Translations under genes and position numbers: made by a program
Assembly: GCF_003950315.1 (NCBI RefSeq)
Contig: NZ_NGJT01000001.1
Coordinates: 186,001-250,000, forward strand
Origin: Vagococcus bubulae
GTDB lineage: Bacteria; Bacillota; Bacilli; Lactobacillales; Vagococcaceae
Direction: 5' to 3'
Length of the DNA stretch: 64,000 nucleotides
The notes under the pieces: model-generated
What the model was told of the DNA's origin: nothing
What the model saw: only the letters and a program-made list of their open reading frames with translations
The model's database searches: none
Shown here: one piece after another, positions 1 through 10,020 of the stretch
Numbering within the stretch: the stretch's first letter is position 1
Layout of the letters: each line of letters begins with the position of its first letter

Positions 1-982
1 CCAAAGCCGCTGCTCCACCGATAACAAACACACTATGTACGCGAGTAATCGCAAGTACGCCGATGTTTTCACCATAACTTGTAACAGGAGGGCCACCAAC
101 TAAACCTGCTACGATTTGTGCCAATCCATCACCTTTTAACGTCTTATCTAATCCTGGTTCTTTAAAGAAATCTCTTTTTGTTAATTTATTTAATACCATC
201 AAATGTCCAATATGCTCTGTCATCGTCACAAATGCGATAGGTGCCATCGTGACAATCGCTGTTAAGTAAAACTTCGGTGTGTATGTGACAAACGGTGCTT
301 GAAAATCTGGTAAAGCAAACCAAGCTGCTTGTCTGATTGGTTCAACATCGACAATGCCTACCGCTAAAGCGATAAAGTAGCCACATACAATACCTAGTAA
401 GATTGGAATAAGTCCCATGAACCCTTTTAGATACATATTAAAAAATATGGTTAATGACATAGTAATCAGTGCAACAGCAATGTATTTCACACTGTAAATT
501 TGTTCACCATTTGCTCCGACAGCATACATCGCTTGACTGGCTGCATTTCCTGCTAACCCAAGTCCGATTACCATCACGACTGGTCCAACCACAATTGCCG
601 GAAGTAATTTATCTAACCAAGCTGATCCTGCTCGCTTGACGATTGCTGAGACAATCAAGTAAACAATCCCTGTTGTAATGGCACCAAGAGCAACAGCCGG
701 ATAGCCATCCTCTTTCATTAACATTTGCATGGCTGCAATAAAAGCAAAACTACTTCCTAAGTATGCCGGTATTTTTCCTTTTGTCACAATGAGATACACA
801 ATCGTTCCAAGACCCGAACTAAAAAGGGCTATTCCTGGATTAATTCCGACTAAAATCGGAACTAACACTGTAGCACCAAACATGGTAAATAAATGTTGTA
901 AACTTAATCCTAACCACTTAATTCCTTTCGGCTTATCATGTATATCCAATACAACATCTGGGTTTCTATAGTTTTCTTTCAT
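1..982 (-). CDS. uraA: Uracil permease (3' end beyond the window)
   Basis: Translating the minus strand from the ATG at 980-982 gives a continuous hydrophobic protein beginning MKENYRNPDVVLDIHDKPKG, with no stop up to base 1, so the C-terminal part lies outside. It is an NCS2-type nucleobase:cation symporter. The segments GINPGIALFSSGLGT, AYLGSSFAFIAA and TMTEHIGHLMVLNK match the UraA/PyrP uracil permease family, including the conserved glutamate of TEHIGH. It would import uracil across the cytoplasmic membrane for salvage. It lies downstream of pyrR and behind its own PyrR-type attenuator, the usual arrangement for pyrP and strong support for uracil as substrate. A ribosome binding site, GGAG, lies just before the ATG. 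Confidence 0.93.
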   Translation of the reverse strand, partial: MKENYRNPDVVLDIHDKPKGIKWLGLSLQHLFTMFGATVLVPILVGINPGIALFSSGLGTIVYLIVTKGKIPAYLGSSFAFIAAMQMLMKEDGYPAVALGAITTGIVYLIVSAIVKRAGSAWLDKLLPAIVVGPVVMVIGLGLAGNAASQAMYAVGANGEQIYSVKYIAVALITMSLTIFFNMYLKGFMGLIPILLGIVCGYFIALAVGIVDVEPIRQAAWFALPDFQAPFVTYTPKFYLTAIVTMAPIAFVTMTEHIGHLMVLNKLTKRDFFKEPGLDKTLKGDGLAQIVAGLVGGPPVTSYGENIGVLAITRVHSVFVIGGAAAL

Positions 983-1002
983 TTGACAGTCTCCTTTATA
1001 AT

Positions 1003-1112
1003 AAAAAATCCTCGTTTCACTTTTGAAACGAGGCGCACGAAAACGTATTGGTGCTTGACTTTTTTCACCAACCGTCTCTGCTTTTCCTAGTCTCTCTGTA
1101 CTCGATTAAAAA
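1003..1112 (-). promoter_or_regulatory. PyrR-type transcription attenuator before uraA
   Basis: On the minus strand an intrinsic terminator (ten-base stem CCTCGTTTCA/TGAAACGAGG, 1010-1033, then a T-run at 1003-1008) ends about 20 bases before the uraA start. Upstream, near 1090-1103, is AGTACAGAGAGACT, a near-match to the PyrR anti-antiterminator loop, with the CAGAGA hexaloop flanked by a short stem. The copy before pyrR is closer to consensus. With UMP bound, PyrR should stabilise this hairpin and permit termination, lowering permease synthesis. The mechanism is known for the family; the site is seen here. Confidence 0.85.
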
Positions 1113-1118
1113 GCTTAT

Positions 1119-1670
<552 letters not shown>

Positions 1671-1683
1671 CTAAATTTTCCCA

Positions 1684-1812
1684 CAAAAAAACCTCTTAAC
1701 CATGAGAGTTAAGAGGTTTGTGTTTAGTCATAGTGATATAAGGATACACGTATCCCAAGTCTACAAATATTCACGAGCCTTCTTAGCCTCTCTGGACTAC
1801 TCTTAAAGGACT
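1684..1812 (-). promoter_or_regulatory. PyrR attenuator before pyrR
   Basis: The minus-strand leader contains AGTCCAGAGAGGCT at 1785-1798, a perfect match to the PyrR loop consensus: a four-pair upper stem (one G-U) closing hexaloop CAGAGA. It is followed by a terminator with stem ACCTCTTAAC/GTTAAGAGGT (1691-1717) and a T-run (1684-1690) about 25 bases before the pyrR start. This is a classic UMP/PyrR-responsive attenuator and indicates autoregulation of pyrR. Confidence 0.92.
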
Positions 1813-1831
1813 GTTCTGTTTTGTTGTACTG

Positions 1832-1860
1832 AGTATAACCCACGAATCAGTAAATATCAA
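1832..1860 (-). promoter_or_regulatory. Predicted sigma-A promoter for pyrR-uraA
   Basis: Minus-strand TTGATA (1855-1860) and TATACT (1832-1837) are separated by exactly 17 bases, directly upstream of the PyrR attenuator. The -35 element overlaps the rluD stop codon, so pyrR-uraA can be transcribed independently of rluD. Confidence 0.7.
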
Positions 1861-2762
1861 TCATTATTTTCGATTTCCTTCAATGTTTTTTTAAATATTT
1901 CTGGTAACTCAGAATCAAAGGTCATTAACTCACCTGTTGTCGGATGAGTAAAAGCAAGAGTTTTGGCATGTAAAAATTGTCCGTTACCTTTAATTGTTTT
2001 CTTAGGACCATATAACGGATCGCCAACAATTGGGTACCCAATATAATCCATATGTACACGAATTTGATGTGTTCTACCTGTTTCAAGAATACACTCAATT
2101 AATGTATAATCTAAAAAACGTTCTAAGACAGTGAAATGAGTCACTGCTTCTTTACCATCTGCTATAATTGCTTGTTTTTGACGGTTATCTTTACTTCTAC
2201 CTATTGGCGCTTCGATTTTTCCTTTTTCATGTGGAATTACCCCATGAACTAACGCCACATATTTTCTTAGTGTTTTACGTTCTTTTAACTCATCCTGAAG
2301 CGCAATATGTGCTGCATCATTTTTCGCCACCATCAATAGTCCAGATGTATCCTTGTCAATTCGGTGAACAATTCCCGGACGAATCACGTCATTAATACTT
2401 GAAAGTGATCCTGCATGAAATAATAACGCATTAACAAGTGTTCCATCAGGGTGTCCCATTGAAGGATGAACAACCATTCCTTGAGGTTTATTTACCACAA
2501 TCACATCGTCATCTTCATAAACGATTTCTAATGGAATATCTTGTGGTTCTAAGGTTAATTCTTTCGCTTCTGGTACCGCAATATCAACACGATCATTTTC
2601 TTTCACTTTATAATTTGCTTTGACAATCTCTCCGTTAACACTCACAGCCTCTTCTTTTAACCAACTTTGGATTTGAGAACGTGAATAATCTGAAAAAATC
2701 TCTGCTAGTACTTTATCAATTCTTCCTTTTTTATCTTCTACTACATAATGTAATTGTGTCAT
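1857..2762 (-). CDS. rluD: RluD-family 23S rRNA pseudouridine synthase
   Basis: This 301-residue protein has an N-terminal S4 RNA-binding domain (about 13-75) and a RluA-family catalytic domain with HRIDKDTSG at 133-141. Asp136 is the expected catalytic aspartate. The family isomerises uridine to pseudouridine in large-subunit rRNA. RluD in E. coli modifies helix 69, but exact target positions cannot be read from sequence, and Firmicutes carry several paralogues (YlyB/YjbO/YhcT type). A position next to pyrR is the ylyB arrangement. ATG start with an upstream GGAG. It appears to end in the pyrR promoter without a separate terminator. Confidence 0.9.
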   Translation of the reverse strand: MTQLHYVVEDKKGRIDKVLAEIFSDYSRSQIQSWLKEEAVSVNGEIVKANYKVKENDRVDIAVPEAKELTLEPQDIPLEIVYEDDDVIVVNKPQGMVVHPSMGHPDGTLVNALLFHAGSLSSINDVIRPGIVHRIDKDTSGLLMVAKNDAAHIALQDELKERKTLRKYVALVHGVIPHEKGKIEAPIGRSKDNRQKQAIIADGKEAVTHFTVLERFLDYTLIECILETGRTHQIRVHMDYIGYPIVGDPLYGPKKTIKGNGQFLHAKTLAFTHPTTGELMTFDSELPEIFKKTLKEIENND

Positions 2763-2849
2763 CTATTATCTCCTTCATTCAACTTGCTCACTTAGTTTAT
2801 CATAAAACTTGTTGCTATTCACTACTACAATGATGAATTTCGATAAATC

Positions 2850-2876
2850 AAAAAAAGAGACGATTATCGCCTCTTT
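2850..2876 (-). terminator. Rho-independent terminator after the symporter gene
   Basis: Minus strand: stem AAAGAGGCGATAATCGTCTCTTT followed by a T-run. It lies a few bases past the stop of the cystine-type symporter and separates it from rluD. Confidence 0.8.
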
Positions 2877-2880
2877 CAAT

Positions 2881-4299
2881 TTATTCATTCATTTGCGTAT
2901 GACGTGATGGTGAGTTGAATTGTTCTTTATCAAACGTTCCTTCCCATTTATCGACTACAATAGCAGATACCATACTACCACATACATTTAACATAGTTCG
3001 TCCCATATCAACAATTGGATCAATTCCAAAGACTGCACCAATACTTGATATAGCTGAGCCATATCCTAATCCGTTTAATGTAACGGTCGCTGCAACGGTC
3101 GCTGTTCCTGGTACACCGGCAATACCGATTGAACCAACTGTTACTACAACAACGACCAATACAAAGAATGAAAAGTCCATAGTAGCTCCAGCTGCTGCAG
3201 CAACTAGTGTTCCAAGCATGGCAGGAAATACTCCGGCACATCCATTCATACCAATTGTTGTCCCCAATGTGGCAACAAAGTTAGAAGTTTCTCCAGACAC
3301 ACCCATGTCTTTTTCTAATGTTTGTAAAGTATAGGGAAGTGTCCCAACACTTGAACGAGAAGAAAAGGCAAATAATAGTGTATTAAAAGCTTTCTTATAG
3401 AATATGACTGGATTTACACCCATAAAACTTAAAATGACAACATATACTAGTAGCATAATAATAACACCTGTGTACAATGCTGCAATAAAACCTAGCATAC
3501 TCACAACAGATTGGATACCATTTGAAATAATAGTATTACTTACAAGGGCTACTACACCATATGGCATTAACTTAATAACATTTGTTAAAACAGAATTCAC
3601 TGTTACACGTAATGAATCTAAAAAAGTCACAAATGGTGCTACTTCAGTTGGTTTTTTTACTTTTAAAAAGCGAATTGCGCTAGCAAACATCGCTGCAATA
3701 ATAACAACCGATACAATACTACCATTGTTTCCCATCACGCTCATAATATTATTAGGAATCAAGTTTAAAAAGAATTCTGGGAAACTTTGTGACGCAATAT
3801 TATTTATAAATTCTGTCTTTTGTTCCGTTAAATCTCCTGCAAAACTAGTAGCATTTAAATTAAATAACTTAACAACTAAAATACCAACAATAGCAGAAAT
3901 CGCTGTTGTGCTTAGTAACGTAATAAATGTGCGACCTGTTAAACTTCTAATACGGTCACCTTGTACATCAACTACGACTTTAATAATGGATAGAAATACG
4001 ACAGGTATTGCAAGTAACTGAACTAGCTTTAAAAATCCTGTCCCAATAAGTCCAAACCACGCAGATATTTCTCCTCTAGCATGGTCAATATAAATACCGT
4101 TTTTGCTACTGACAACATCAATACCAATACCCAATACTAGACCAATCACCAAGGCGATAATCATGCGTTTAGAAAAACTTACTTTTTTATCTTTAAGCAT
4201 CTTTAAGCACATGATTGCCGCACCTAACAATACAATAGCAATCAACGTGTAAAAATTACTCACTTTAAGAAATTGTGAGAAAAATGGAACATCTATCAT
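2881..4299 (-). CDS. tcyP: Sodium:dicarboxylate-family symporter, L-cystine uptake (TcyP-like)
   Basis: A polytopic membrane protein of about 472 residues from the SDF (dicarboxylate/amino acid:cation symporter) family. It has an N-terminal helix bundle and the hairpin regions SSRSSVGTLPYTLQ and GTTIGMNGCAGVFPAML that form the substrate site. The Cys-containing GMNGCAG segment and overall resemblance fit the TcyP/YdjN cystine branch rather than glutamate/aspartate GltP. Likely role: cation-coupled import of L-cystine. I chose the ATG at 4297-4299 because AAGGAG sits nine bases before it; an in-frame ATG three codons upstream directly abuts that ribosome binding site. RidA and a transsulfuration enzyme lie upstream, which fits sulfur amino acid use. 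Substrate assignment is inference. Confidence 0.82.
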   Translation of the reverse strand: MIDVPFFSQFLKVSNFYTLIAIVLLGAAIMCLKMLKDKKVSFSKRMIIALVIGLVLGIGIDVVSSKNGIYIDHARGEISAWFGLIGTGFLKLVQLLAIPVVFLSIIKVVVDVQGDRIRSLTGRTFITLLSTTAISAIVGILVVKLFNLNATSFAGDLTEQKTEFINNIASQSFPEFFLNLIPNNIMSVMGNNGSIVSVVIIAAMFASAIRFLKVKKPTEVAPFVTFLDSLRVTVNSVLTNVIKLMPYGVVALVSNTIISNGIQSVVSMLGFIAALYTGVIIMLLVYVVILSFMGVNPVIFYKKAFNTLLFAFSSRSSVGTLPYTLQTLEKDMGVSGETSNFVATLGTTIGMNGCAGVFPAMLGTLVAAAAGATMDFSFFVLVVVVVTVGSIGIAGVPGTATVAATVTLNGLGYGSAISSIGAVFGIDPIVDMGRTMLNVCGSMVSAIVVDKWEGTFDKEQFNSPSRHTQMNE

Positions 4300-4373
4300 G
4301 AATATCATCTCCTTTTTTATCAGTCTACACCGATAGAATCATTTTTTATTATTTGTTTCAATCTATAAAAAAA

Positions 4374-4733
4374 CTATTTACTTACAATGAACTCTACTTC
4401 TAATAATGCACCTTTTGGTAATTTAGCCACTTGAAAAGCAGATCTTGCAGGTGTTTTTTCTTTAAAATAGCTTCCATAGATTTTATTGAATGTATTAAAG
4501 TGCTCTAAATCTTGTAAAAAACAAGTTGTTTTTACGATGGCATTAAAATCTACTCCAATTTCTTCTAAAATCAGCTGAATATTTTCCATTACTTGTGTTG
4601 CTTGTCCTTCTATTGTATCTGAAACAATCTCCCCTGTTTCAACATCAATTGGAATTTGACCCGATACAAAAACTAAATTCCCTGCTTCACGATACACTGA
4701 GTAAGGCCCAATTGGCTTTGGTAATTTTGACAT
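4374..4733 (-). CDS. ridA: RidA (YjgF/YER057c/UK114) reactive intermediate deaminase
   Basis: A 119-residue protein starting MSKLPKPIGPY, with the family features FVSGQIP, QVMENI and ARSAFQVAKLPKGALLEVE; the arginine of ARSAFQV binds substrate. RidA hydrolyses 2-aminoacrylate and related enamine/imine intermediates released by PLP enzymes, protecting other PLP enzymes. GGAGG is correctly spaced for the ATG at 4731-4733; a longer frame begins six codons upstream with no usable ribosome binding site. It lies between a cystine-type transporter and a divergent gamma-family PLP enzyme that could generate 2-aminoacrylate, which fits its biochemical role. Confidence 0.92.
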   Translation of the reverse strand: MSKLPKPIGPYSVYREAGNLVFVSGQIPIDVETGEIVSDTIEGQATQVMENIQLILEEIGVDFNAIVKTTCFLQDLEHFNTFNKIYGSYFKEKTPARSAFQVAKLPKGALLEVEFIVSK

Positions 4734-4877
4734 AAAACATCCTCCATTCATAATTTATAGTAGTCATTATACACAAAATACCTTTCGATTAAAAAAATAA
4801 GCTCTTGAAAATGACAATTTATTTGAAATTTTATTCATATGAACGTTTTTTAATACGAATATTTCTCCCAAACTCAA

Positions 4878-4906
4878 TTGACAGCGCATACATTAAGTGT
4901 TACGTT
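4878..4906 (+). promoter_or_regulatory. Predicted promoter of the PLP enzyme gene
   Basis: TTGACA (4878-4883) lies 17 bases before TACGTT (4901-4906). The -35 element is perfect and the -10 weak, suggesting regulation or activator dependence. No S-box or T-box structure is apparent in the leader. Confidence 0.45.
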
Positions 4907-4956
4907 CAAGTTATTAAAAGATTATGATTAACTGATTCAAACTGGAGGAAATTTTT

Positions 4957-6090
4957 ATGAAGACAAACACCACATTATTACATGGCTACTCAGTAATTGA
5001 TAAACAAACAGGGGCTGCTTCTATTCCTAAATATCAAACATCAACGTTCCATCAAGAGGACGTATTCCATCATACAGGTTATAACTATACACGTTTTGGC
5101 AATCCCACAGTTACTGCTGTTGAAGAATGCATCACCTCACTTGAAAATGCGTCATATGGTTTAGCTTTTTCTTCTGGTATGGCAGCCATTAATGCTGTTT
5201 TATTTATGTTATCTCAAGGAGATCATCTTATTCTTGGAAAAAACATTTATGGCGGAACGTTTCAAATTGTCACAGAGTTTTTAACACGTTTCGGCATTGA
5301 ACACACCTTTATTGATGAATCAGATGTTTCTGCATGGGAAAATGCCATTCAACCAAATACAAAATTATTTTATTTAGAAACACCATCGAATCCCTTATTA
5401 ACGATTACAGACTTAAAAGCTGTCTGTAATTTAGCAAAAAAACATCACATTTTAACTGCCTGTGACAATACCTTTATGACACCAATCCATCAGCACCCAC
5501 TTGATTTAGGTGTTGATATCGTCATTCATAGTGCCACAAAATTTATTAATGGGCATAGTGACATTTTAGCTGGCCTTATTGCGACAAATAATGACGAACT
5601 TTACCTGACCCTTAAAAAACATCAAAAAGCGTTAGGCAGTATTTTAGGGGTTGAAGATGCGTGGCTACTTCTAAGAGGCGTTAAAACGATGGGACTTCGT
5701 ATGGAACAATCTGTTAAAAACGCGTCTAAAATAGCTGATTATTTATCTAAACACAAAGAAATTAAAGCGGTGTACTATCCAGGACTCTCTACTCATCCAA
5801 ATGCTGCCATTCATAAACAACAAGCAGAAACTGGCGGAGCTGTTCTAAGTTTTGAGTTAAGTTGTCAAGACAAAGTCGCTGATTTTTTCAATAAATGTCA
5901 AATTCCTATTGTCGCTGTTAGTTTAGGTGGGGTTGAGTCGATTTTATCTTATCCTTGGACCATGTCTCACGCTTGTATGCCAGAAGAAGAACGTATTAAA
6001 ATGGGCGTTACTTCTACATTAATTCGCTTATCATGTGGGATTGAAGACAGTGATGATTTAATTAGTGATTTAGAAAATGCACTAAACTAG
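4957..6090 (+). CDS. Trans-sulfuration family PLP enzyme (cystathionine gamma-synthase / beta- or gamma-lyase)
   Basis: A 377-residue Cys/Met-metabolism PLP enzyme of fold type I. Features are YTRFGNPT (phosphate/active-site loop), FSSGMAAI, YLETPSNPLL, ACDNTFMTP, and HSATKFINGHSD, whose lysine forms the internal aldimine. The C-terminal GGVESILSYP and HACMPEEERIKMG are typical. Members either build cystathionine (MetB) or cleave cystathionine/cystine (MetC, CTH), and sequence alone does not resolve this. The divergent ridA and cystine-type transporter favour a lyase role. Start supported by GGAGG seven to eight bases upstream. A strong bidirectional terminator follows. Confidence 0.88.
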   Translation: MKTNTTLLHGYSVIDKQTGAASIPKYQTSTFHQEDVFHHTGYNYTRFGNPTVTAVEECITSLENASYGLAFSSGMAAINAVLFMLSQGDHLILGKNIYGGTFQIVTEFLTRFGIEHTFIDESDVSAWENAIQPNTKLFYLETPSNPLLTITDLKAVCNLAKKHHILTACDNTFMTPIHQHPLDLGVDIVIHSATKFINGHSDILAGLIATNNDELYLTLKKHQKALGSILGVEDAWLLLRGVKTMGLRMEQSVKNASKIADYLSKHKEIKAVYYPGLSTHPNAAIHKQQAETGGAVLSFELSCQDKVADFFNKCQIPIVAVSLGGVESILSYPWTMSHACMPEEERIKMGVTSTLIRLSCGIEDSDDLISDLENALN

Positions 6091-6092
6091 TA

Positions 6093-6123
6093 AAAAGACC
6101 AAGTCAATATCGACTTGGTCTTT
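6093..6123. terminator. Bidirectional terminator between the PLP enzyme gene and thrS
   Basis: Stem GACCAAGTC/GACTTGGTC with loop AATATC, flanked by A-rich and T-rich runs, serves the convergent PLP enzyme gene (+) and thrS (-). Confidence 0.85.
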
Positions 6124-6127
6124 CCTA

Positions 6128-8062
6128 TTATTTACTGTAATTTTTCACTTCTGCAACTACTGATTCAACAAATAATGGTAATTTCATTGTTTCAGTTTCT
6201 TTGCTTCCGTATTTACGGACATTGACTTCACCGTTATCTAACTCTTTATCTCCCACAACGATTTGATATGGAATTTTTTGAGTTTGAGATTCACGAATTT
6301 TATAACCCATTTTTTCATTACGATCGTCCACTTCAAAACGTAAGCCTAAACTGTTTAATTGCTCTTTGATTTCAAAAGCATAATCACTATGTAAGTCTAA
6401 GTTAACTGGAATGATTGTTCCTTGAACTGGTGCTAACCATGTTGGGAAAGCTCCTTTATATACTTCAGTTAAGTAAGCCACAAAACGTTCCATTGTAGAC
6501 ACGATACCACGATGGATAACAACTGGACGATGAGTATTTTCGCCATCTTGTCCAACATAAGTTAAGTCAAAGCGTTCAGGCAATAAGAAGTCTAACTGGA
6601 TAGTTGACAATGTTTCTTCCATTCCTAAGGCAGTTTTTACTTGCACGTCAAGTTTAGGTCCATAGAATGCTGCTTCACCTTCTGCTTCAAAGTATTCTAA
6701 GCCTAATTCATCAATGGCTTCTTTCAGCATTGTTTGAGCTTTTTCCCACATTTCATCGTCATCAAAGTATTTTTCAGTGTTTTCTGGGTCTCTGTAACTT
6801 AAACGGAAACGATAATCAGTGATGTTGAAATCTTCATATACGGCAACCATTAATTCTAATGTGCGTTTGAATTCATCTTTGATTTGATCTGGACGAACAA
6901 ATGTATGACCATCATTTAATGTCATTTCACGCACACGTTGCAATCCTGACAACGCACCTGATTTTTCGTAACGGTGCATCATACCAAGTTCAGCAATACG
7001 GATTGGTAATTCACGGTAACTATGAACATCGTTTTTATAAACCATCATATGATGTGGGCAGTTCATTGGACGTAATACTAACATTTCGCCGTCTCCCATG
7101 TCCATTGGTGGGAACATGTCTTCATGGTAATGATCCCAGTGACCAGAAGTTTTATAAAATTCAACGTTTGCCATAATTGGTGTGTAAACATGTTGGTATC
7201 CTAAGCTAATTTCTTTATCAGTGATATAGCGTTCAATTGTACGGCGGATTGTCGCACCTTTTGGTAACCAGAATGGTAAACCAGAACCAACTTCAGGACT
7301 TAACATAAATAAATCTAATTCTTTACCAAGTTTTCTATGGTCACGTTCTTTCGCTTCTTCACGCATTTTGATGTATTCTTTTAATGCTTTTTTATCGAAG
7401 AATGCAGTTCCGTAAACACGTTGCATCATGTGGTTATCAGAGTTTCCTCTCCAGTATGCACCAGCAACTGATAATAATTTAAAGATTTGGATGCGTCCAG
7501 TTGATGGGACATGCACCCCACGACATAAGTCAACAAAGTCACCTTGCTCATAAACTGTAATCACTTCGTCTTCTGGTAAGTCAGTAATTAATTCCACTTT
7601 ATATGGGTCTTCTTTAAATAACTCTAAAGCATCCGCACGAGAAATTTCTTTACGAACGATTGGATTATTTTCTTTAACAATCGCCATCATCTCTTTTTCA
7701 ATCGCTTCTAGATTTTCTTCAGAGATAACCTCTTCTCCATTATCAGTATCATAGTAAAAACCATTTTCAATCGCTGGACCTACACCAAAGTGGATGTTTG
7801 GATACAAGCGTTTCATCGCATTTGCCATCAAATGAGCAGTTGAGTGGCGTAAAATACCTAATGCATCTTCATGGTCTGGTGTTACGATTTCAATTGAGCC
7901 ATCAACTTCGATTGGTCGTTCTAAATCAATCAACTCACCATTTAATTTACCTGCTAATGCTTTTTTTGCTAGAGAATTGCTAATGCTTTTTGCAATATCT
8001 AATGTTGAACTGCCATTTTCAAATTCTTTTACTGCTCCATCTGGAAAAGTAATCTTAATCAT
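6128..8062 (-). CDS. thrS: Threonyl-tRNA synthetase
   Basis: A class II synthetase of 644 residues from the chosen ATG ([14 protein letters not shown]). In order: TGS domain (1-60), editing domain with [12 protein letters not shown], class II core with MNCPHHMM (zinc-binding Cys), motif-2 region [12 protein letters not shown], and an HGxA-type C-terminal anticodon-binding domain. It charges tRNA-Thr and hydrolyses mischarged Ser. The frame stays open 24 codons further upstream, but that stretch runs into the T-box terminator, so the ATG at 8060-8062, preceded by GGAG, is the real start. Expression should be controlled by the upstream T-box. Confidence 0.97.
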   Translation of the reverse strand: MIKITFPDGAVKEFENGSSTLDIAKSISNSLAKKALAGKLNGELIDLERPIEVDGSIEIVTPDHEDALGILRHSTAHLMANAMKRLYPNIHFGVGPAIENGFYYDTDNGEEVISEENLEAIEKEMMAIVKENNPIVRKEISRADALELFKEDPYKVELITDLPEDEVITVYEQGDFVDLCRGVHVPSTGRIQIFKLLSVAGAYWRGNSDNHMMQRVYGTAFFDKKALKEYIKMREEAKERDHRKLGKELDLFMLSPEVGSGLPFWLPKGATIRRTIERYITDKEISLGYQHVYTPIMANVEFYKTSGHWDHYHEDMFPPMDMGDGEMLVLRPMNCPHHMMVYKNDVHSYRELPIRIAELGMMHRYEKSGALSGLQRVREMTLNDGHTFVRPDQIKDEFKRTLELMVAVYEDFNITDYRFRLSYRDPENTEKYFDDDEMWEKAQTMLKEAIDELGLEYFEAEGEAAFYGPKLDVQVKTALGMEETLSTIQLDFLLPERFDLTYVGQDGENTHRPVVIHRGIVSTMERFVAYLTEVYKGAFPTWLAPVQGTIIPVNLDLHSDYAFEIKEQLNSLGLRFEVDDRNEKMGYKIRESQTQKIPYQIVVGDKELDNGEVNVRKYGSKETETMKLPLFVESVVAEVKNYSK

Positions 8063-8090
8063 ACTATCGTCTCCTTTTAATTTTAAACAT

Positions 8091-8334
8091 AAAAAAAGCC
8101 CTAGTAAGTCATTAGACCTACTAGGACGAATCAACGTGGTTCCACCTAATATTTAAGACATAAATTATGTCTCCTCGAGCGTGTTAACGGTACGACCGGT
8201 CAAGTTTCAACTTGACTTTCGAAAGTGGTCAATACACGCACTTATCTAGAAAACTCTCAATTATGTTTTCCTCCCTGTCAGATAGCCCTCATATATCGGT
8301 GTCTTTCTCAACAATTATGTTTTATTTATCTACA
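8091..8334 (-). ncRNA. T-box leader of thrS (threonine specific)
   Basis: On the minus strand the leader has the T-box motif GGTGGAACCACG (8135-8146) followed by a terminator (stem CCTAGTAGGTC/GACTTACTAGG, 8100-8125, T-run 8091-8097). The base of stem I pairs GCGTGT (8234-8239) with ACACGC (8179-8184). Just inside it the specifier region reads ACC (8189-8191), a Thr codon matching the downstream thrS. Uncharged tRNA-Thr should stabilise the antiterminator and switch thrS on. Confidence 0.93.
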
Positions 8335-8340
8335 GTTATA

Positions 8341-8369
8341 TTTATAACACCTTTAGAAATATAAAACAA
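8341..8369 (-). promoter_or_regulatory. Predicted promoter of the thrS T-box transcript
   Basis: Minus-strand TTGTTT (8364-8369), a 17-base spacer and TATAAA (8341-8346), with a TG extension one base before the -10. The predicted start near 8334 leaves room for a full stem I. Confidence 0.6.
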
Positions 8370-8379
8370 GTAAATTCCA

Positions 8380-10020
8380 TTATTTTTTTAACTTAAACGT
8401 TTTGGGTGCCACTTTTAATATCACGAAAAATCCTATTCCAACATATAATAATGACACAATAGATAACCCTAAAGCATAATAAAGACCTGTTGTTTTTAGT
8501 TGTAAATTCATATAAGCAAACAAATAAAATACACCATTCACTACTTTATAAATAGGATTGATTACTTGAAAATCACTTGTAAAAGGTTGTAGTAAATAAT
8601 AAACAAATAATTCATGAAACGAAAAAAGTAACGTCAAACTTATGATGACTAAAAGGGCAAGCCCAATCAAATGGATGGAATTAAGCCCCACAACTAGTAA
8701 ATTAAATAGGATTAACCAAACTAATAAAACACCGTTCACGATACTATTGTAAAACAGGATTTTTTTAAACCTAGCGAGAAATCCACTAATTATTGCTTCT
8801 TTTGTTCGATAAAAAGGAAAACTCAACATGGAGATATCACAATTCATAAACAAACTTTGGACCACGCTTTTACCAACTGACGTTAAATATAAAACAAAAA
8901 AGAGTGATGGAACAAGGCGATACATAAATTTTTCTAACTCACCGACACCAGACATTAATGGAAAAAACTGACTGGCTACTACTAAAGCTAAGCCTAATAC
9001 ACTAATACTGATTACTTTAATTAGCAATCCCTTACCTAGTCCTTTTTTAAATCGACTAAAAAATAATGCATTTAAGTAAGCATTTCCTGACAAGTCATCG
9101 AAGTTCGCCTGTTCATCAATGCTCATTTTTTTTGTTAAGCCAACGCCTTCAGTAAAGTTTGTGGTTTTATTTTTCAATTCTTTATCATCAGCTTCAAAAG
9201 CATACATTGATGAGCTAACTTTTTTATCGGCTACTAATGAAAAACGAGGATAAGATAAATAATTCTTGGCCACTAACCAACTCGCTAGACAATTAAAAAT
9301 AATAAGTCCTATTATTACCAATGGATTAGAAAATAAAAAACGCATAAAAGAAGATAACATGGTGAAACAAAATCCAATGACTAACGCCAGCATCACTACT
9401 AATATCGCAACTTTTTTTATCCATGGATGTTTTTGTAGTGTCAGTGGTAAATCTATTCTTAGCCAAATCATACTAAAAAACACATAAGCACTACTCCCTA
9501 ATAATGTGGTTAAAATAATCGGTAAGCTATTAAACAGACTCATAACAATCAACACAATGGTGACGATGATTAAATCAAAGCATAGTTCCAACAGAGTCAT
9601 TCTTTTCAAATGAGAAGATTTATTAATTCTAAAATTAGTTATAAACAACACATCTTTTTTATCAGGAACACTAAATAATGAGCCAAATATTGGCAAATAA
9701 AATGCAAAGACAACTAACCAAATATCAAAACTTGATAACTGACTCTCTTTAAATACAACATTAGCTAAAAATGAACTGACAAAGAAAGGAATGATACCTA
9801 TTATGACTTTAATTGCTGTTGAAATAGCAAACTTAATATAAGTGAATACTTTCTTTAAGGGATAATCTGCATAAACCATTCTAACAGGAATAATTTTACC
9901 AATAAAAGGAATTCTACCAATAAAATAAAACAAACCATTAATAAAGGTAGTCCCTTTAAATAACTGCAATGACACATATTCTGTGAGGGTTGATCTAACA
10001 TTACTCATCATCTGACTCAC
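8380..10020 (-). CDS. ABC transporter permease, uncharacterised
   Basis: A 546-residue polytopic membrane protein, rich in Phe/Leu/Ile/Val, with roughly ten to twelve hydrophobic segments and a hydrophilic cytoplasmic stretch around residues 265-310 (DDKELKNKTTNF region). No periplasmic-type domain is apparent. It overlaps the 3' end of the upstream ATPase gene by 20 bases, so the two are translationally coupled and should form one transporter. It looks like an export-type (ABC-2-like) permease, but I recognise no substrate family. Base composition resembles its neighbours. There is no clear terminator beyond its stop before the thrS promoter; that spacing is only about ten bases. Confidence 0.75.
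   Translation of the reverse strand: MSQMMSNVRSTLTEYVSLQLFKGTTFINGLFYFIGRIPFIGKIIPVRMVYADYPLKKVFTYIKFAISTAIKVIIGIIPFFVSSFLANVVFKESQLSSFDIWLVVFAFYLPIFGSLFSVPDKKDVLFITNFRINKSSHLKRMTLLELCFDLIIVTIVLIVMSLFNSLPIILTTLLGSSAYVFFSMIWLRIDLPLTLQKHPWIKKVAILVVMLALVIGFCFTMLSSFMRFLFSNPLVIIGLIIFNCLASWLVAKNYLSYPRFSLVADKKVSSSMYAFEADDKELKNKTTNFTEGVGLTKKMSIDEQANFDDLSGNAYLNALFFSRFKKGLGKGLLIKVISISVLGLALVVASQFFPLMSGVGELEKFMYRLVPSLFFVLYLTSVGKSVVQSLFMNCDISMLSFPFYRTKEAIISGFLARFKKILFYNSIVNGVLLVWLILFNLLVVGLNSIHLIGLALLVIISLTLLFSFHELFVYYLLQPFTSDFQVINPIYKVVNGVFYLFAYMNLQLKTTGLYYALGLSIVSLLYVGIGFFVILKVAPKTFKLKK

Noticed and set aside
3404-4021. A 205-codon open frame on the plus strand, antisense to the cystine symporter gene
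   Set aside because: It lies entirely within a well-supported membrane protein gene, has low-complexity Thr/Ile composition typical of antisense reading, and has no ribosome binding site.
4752-4956. SAM riboswitch (S-box) or Met/Cys T-box before the PLP enzyme gene
   Set aside because: No terminator, T-box motif or S-box core pattern is present in the short leader.
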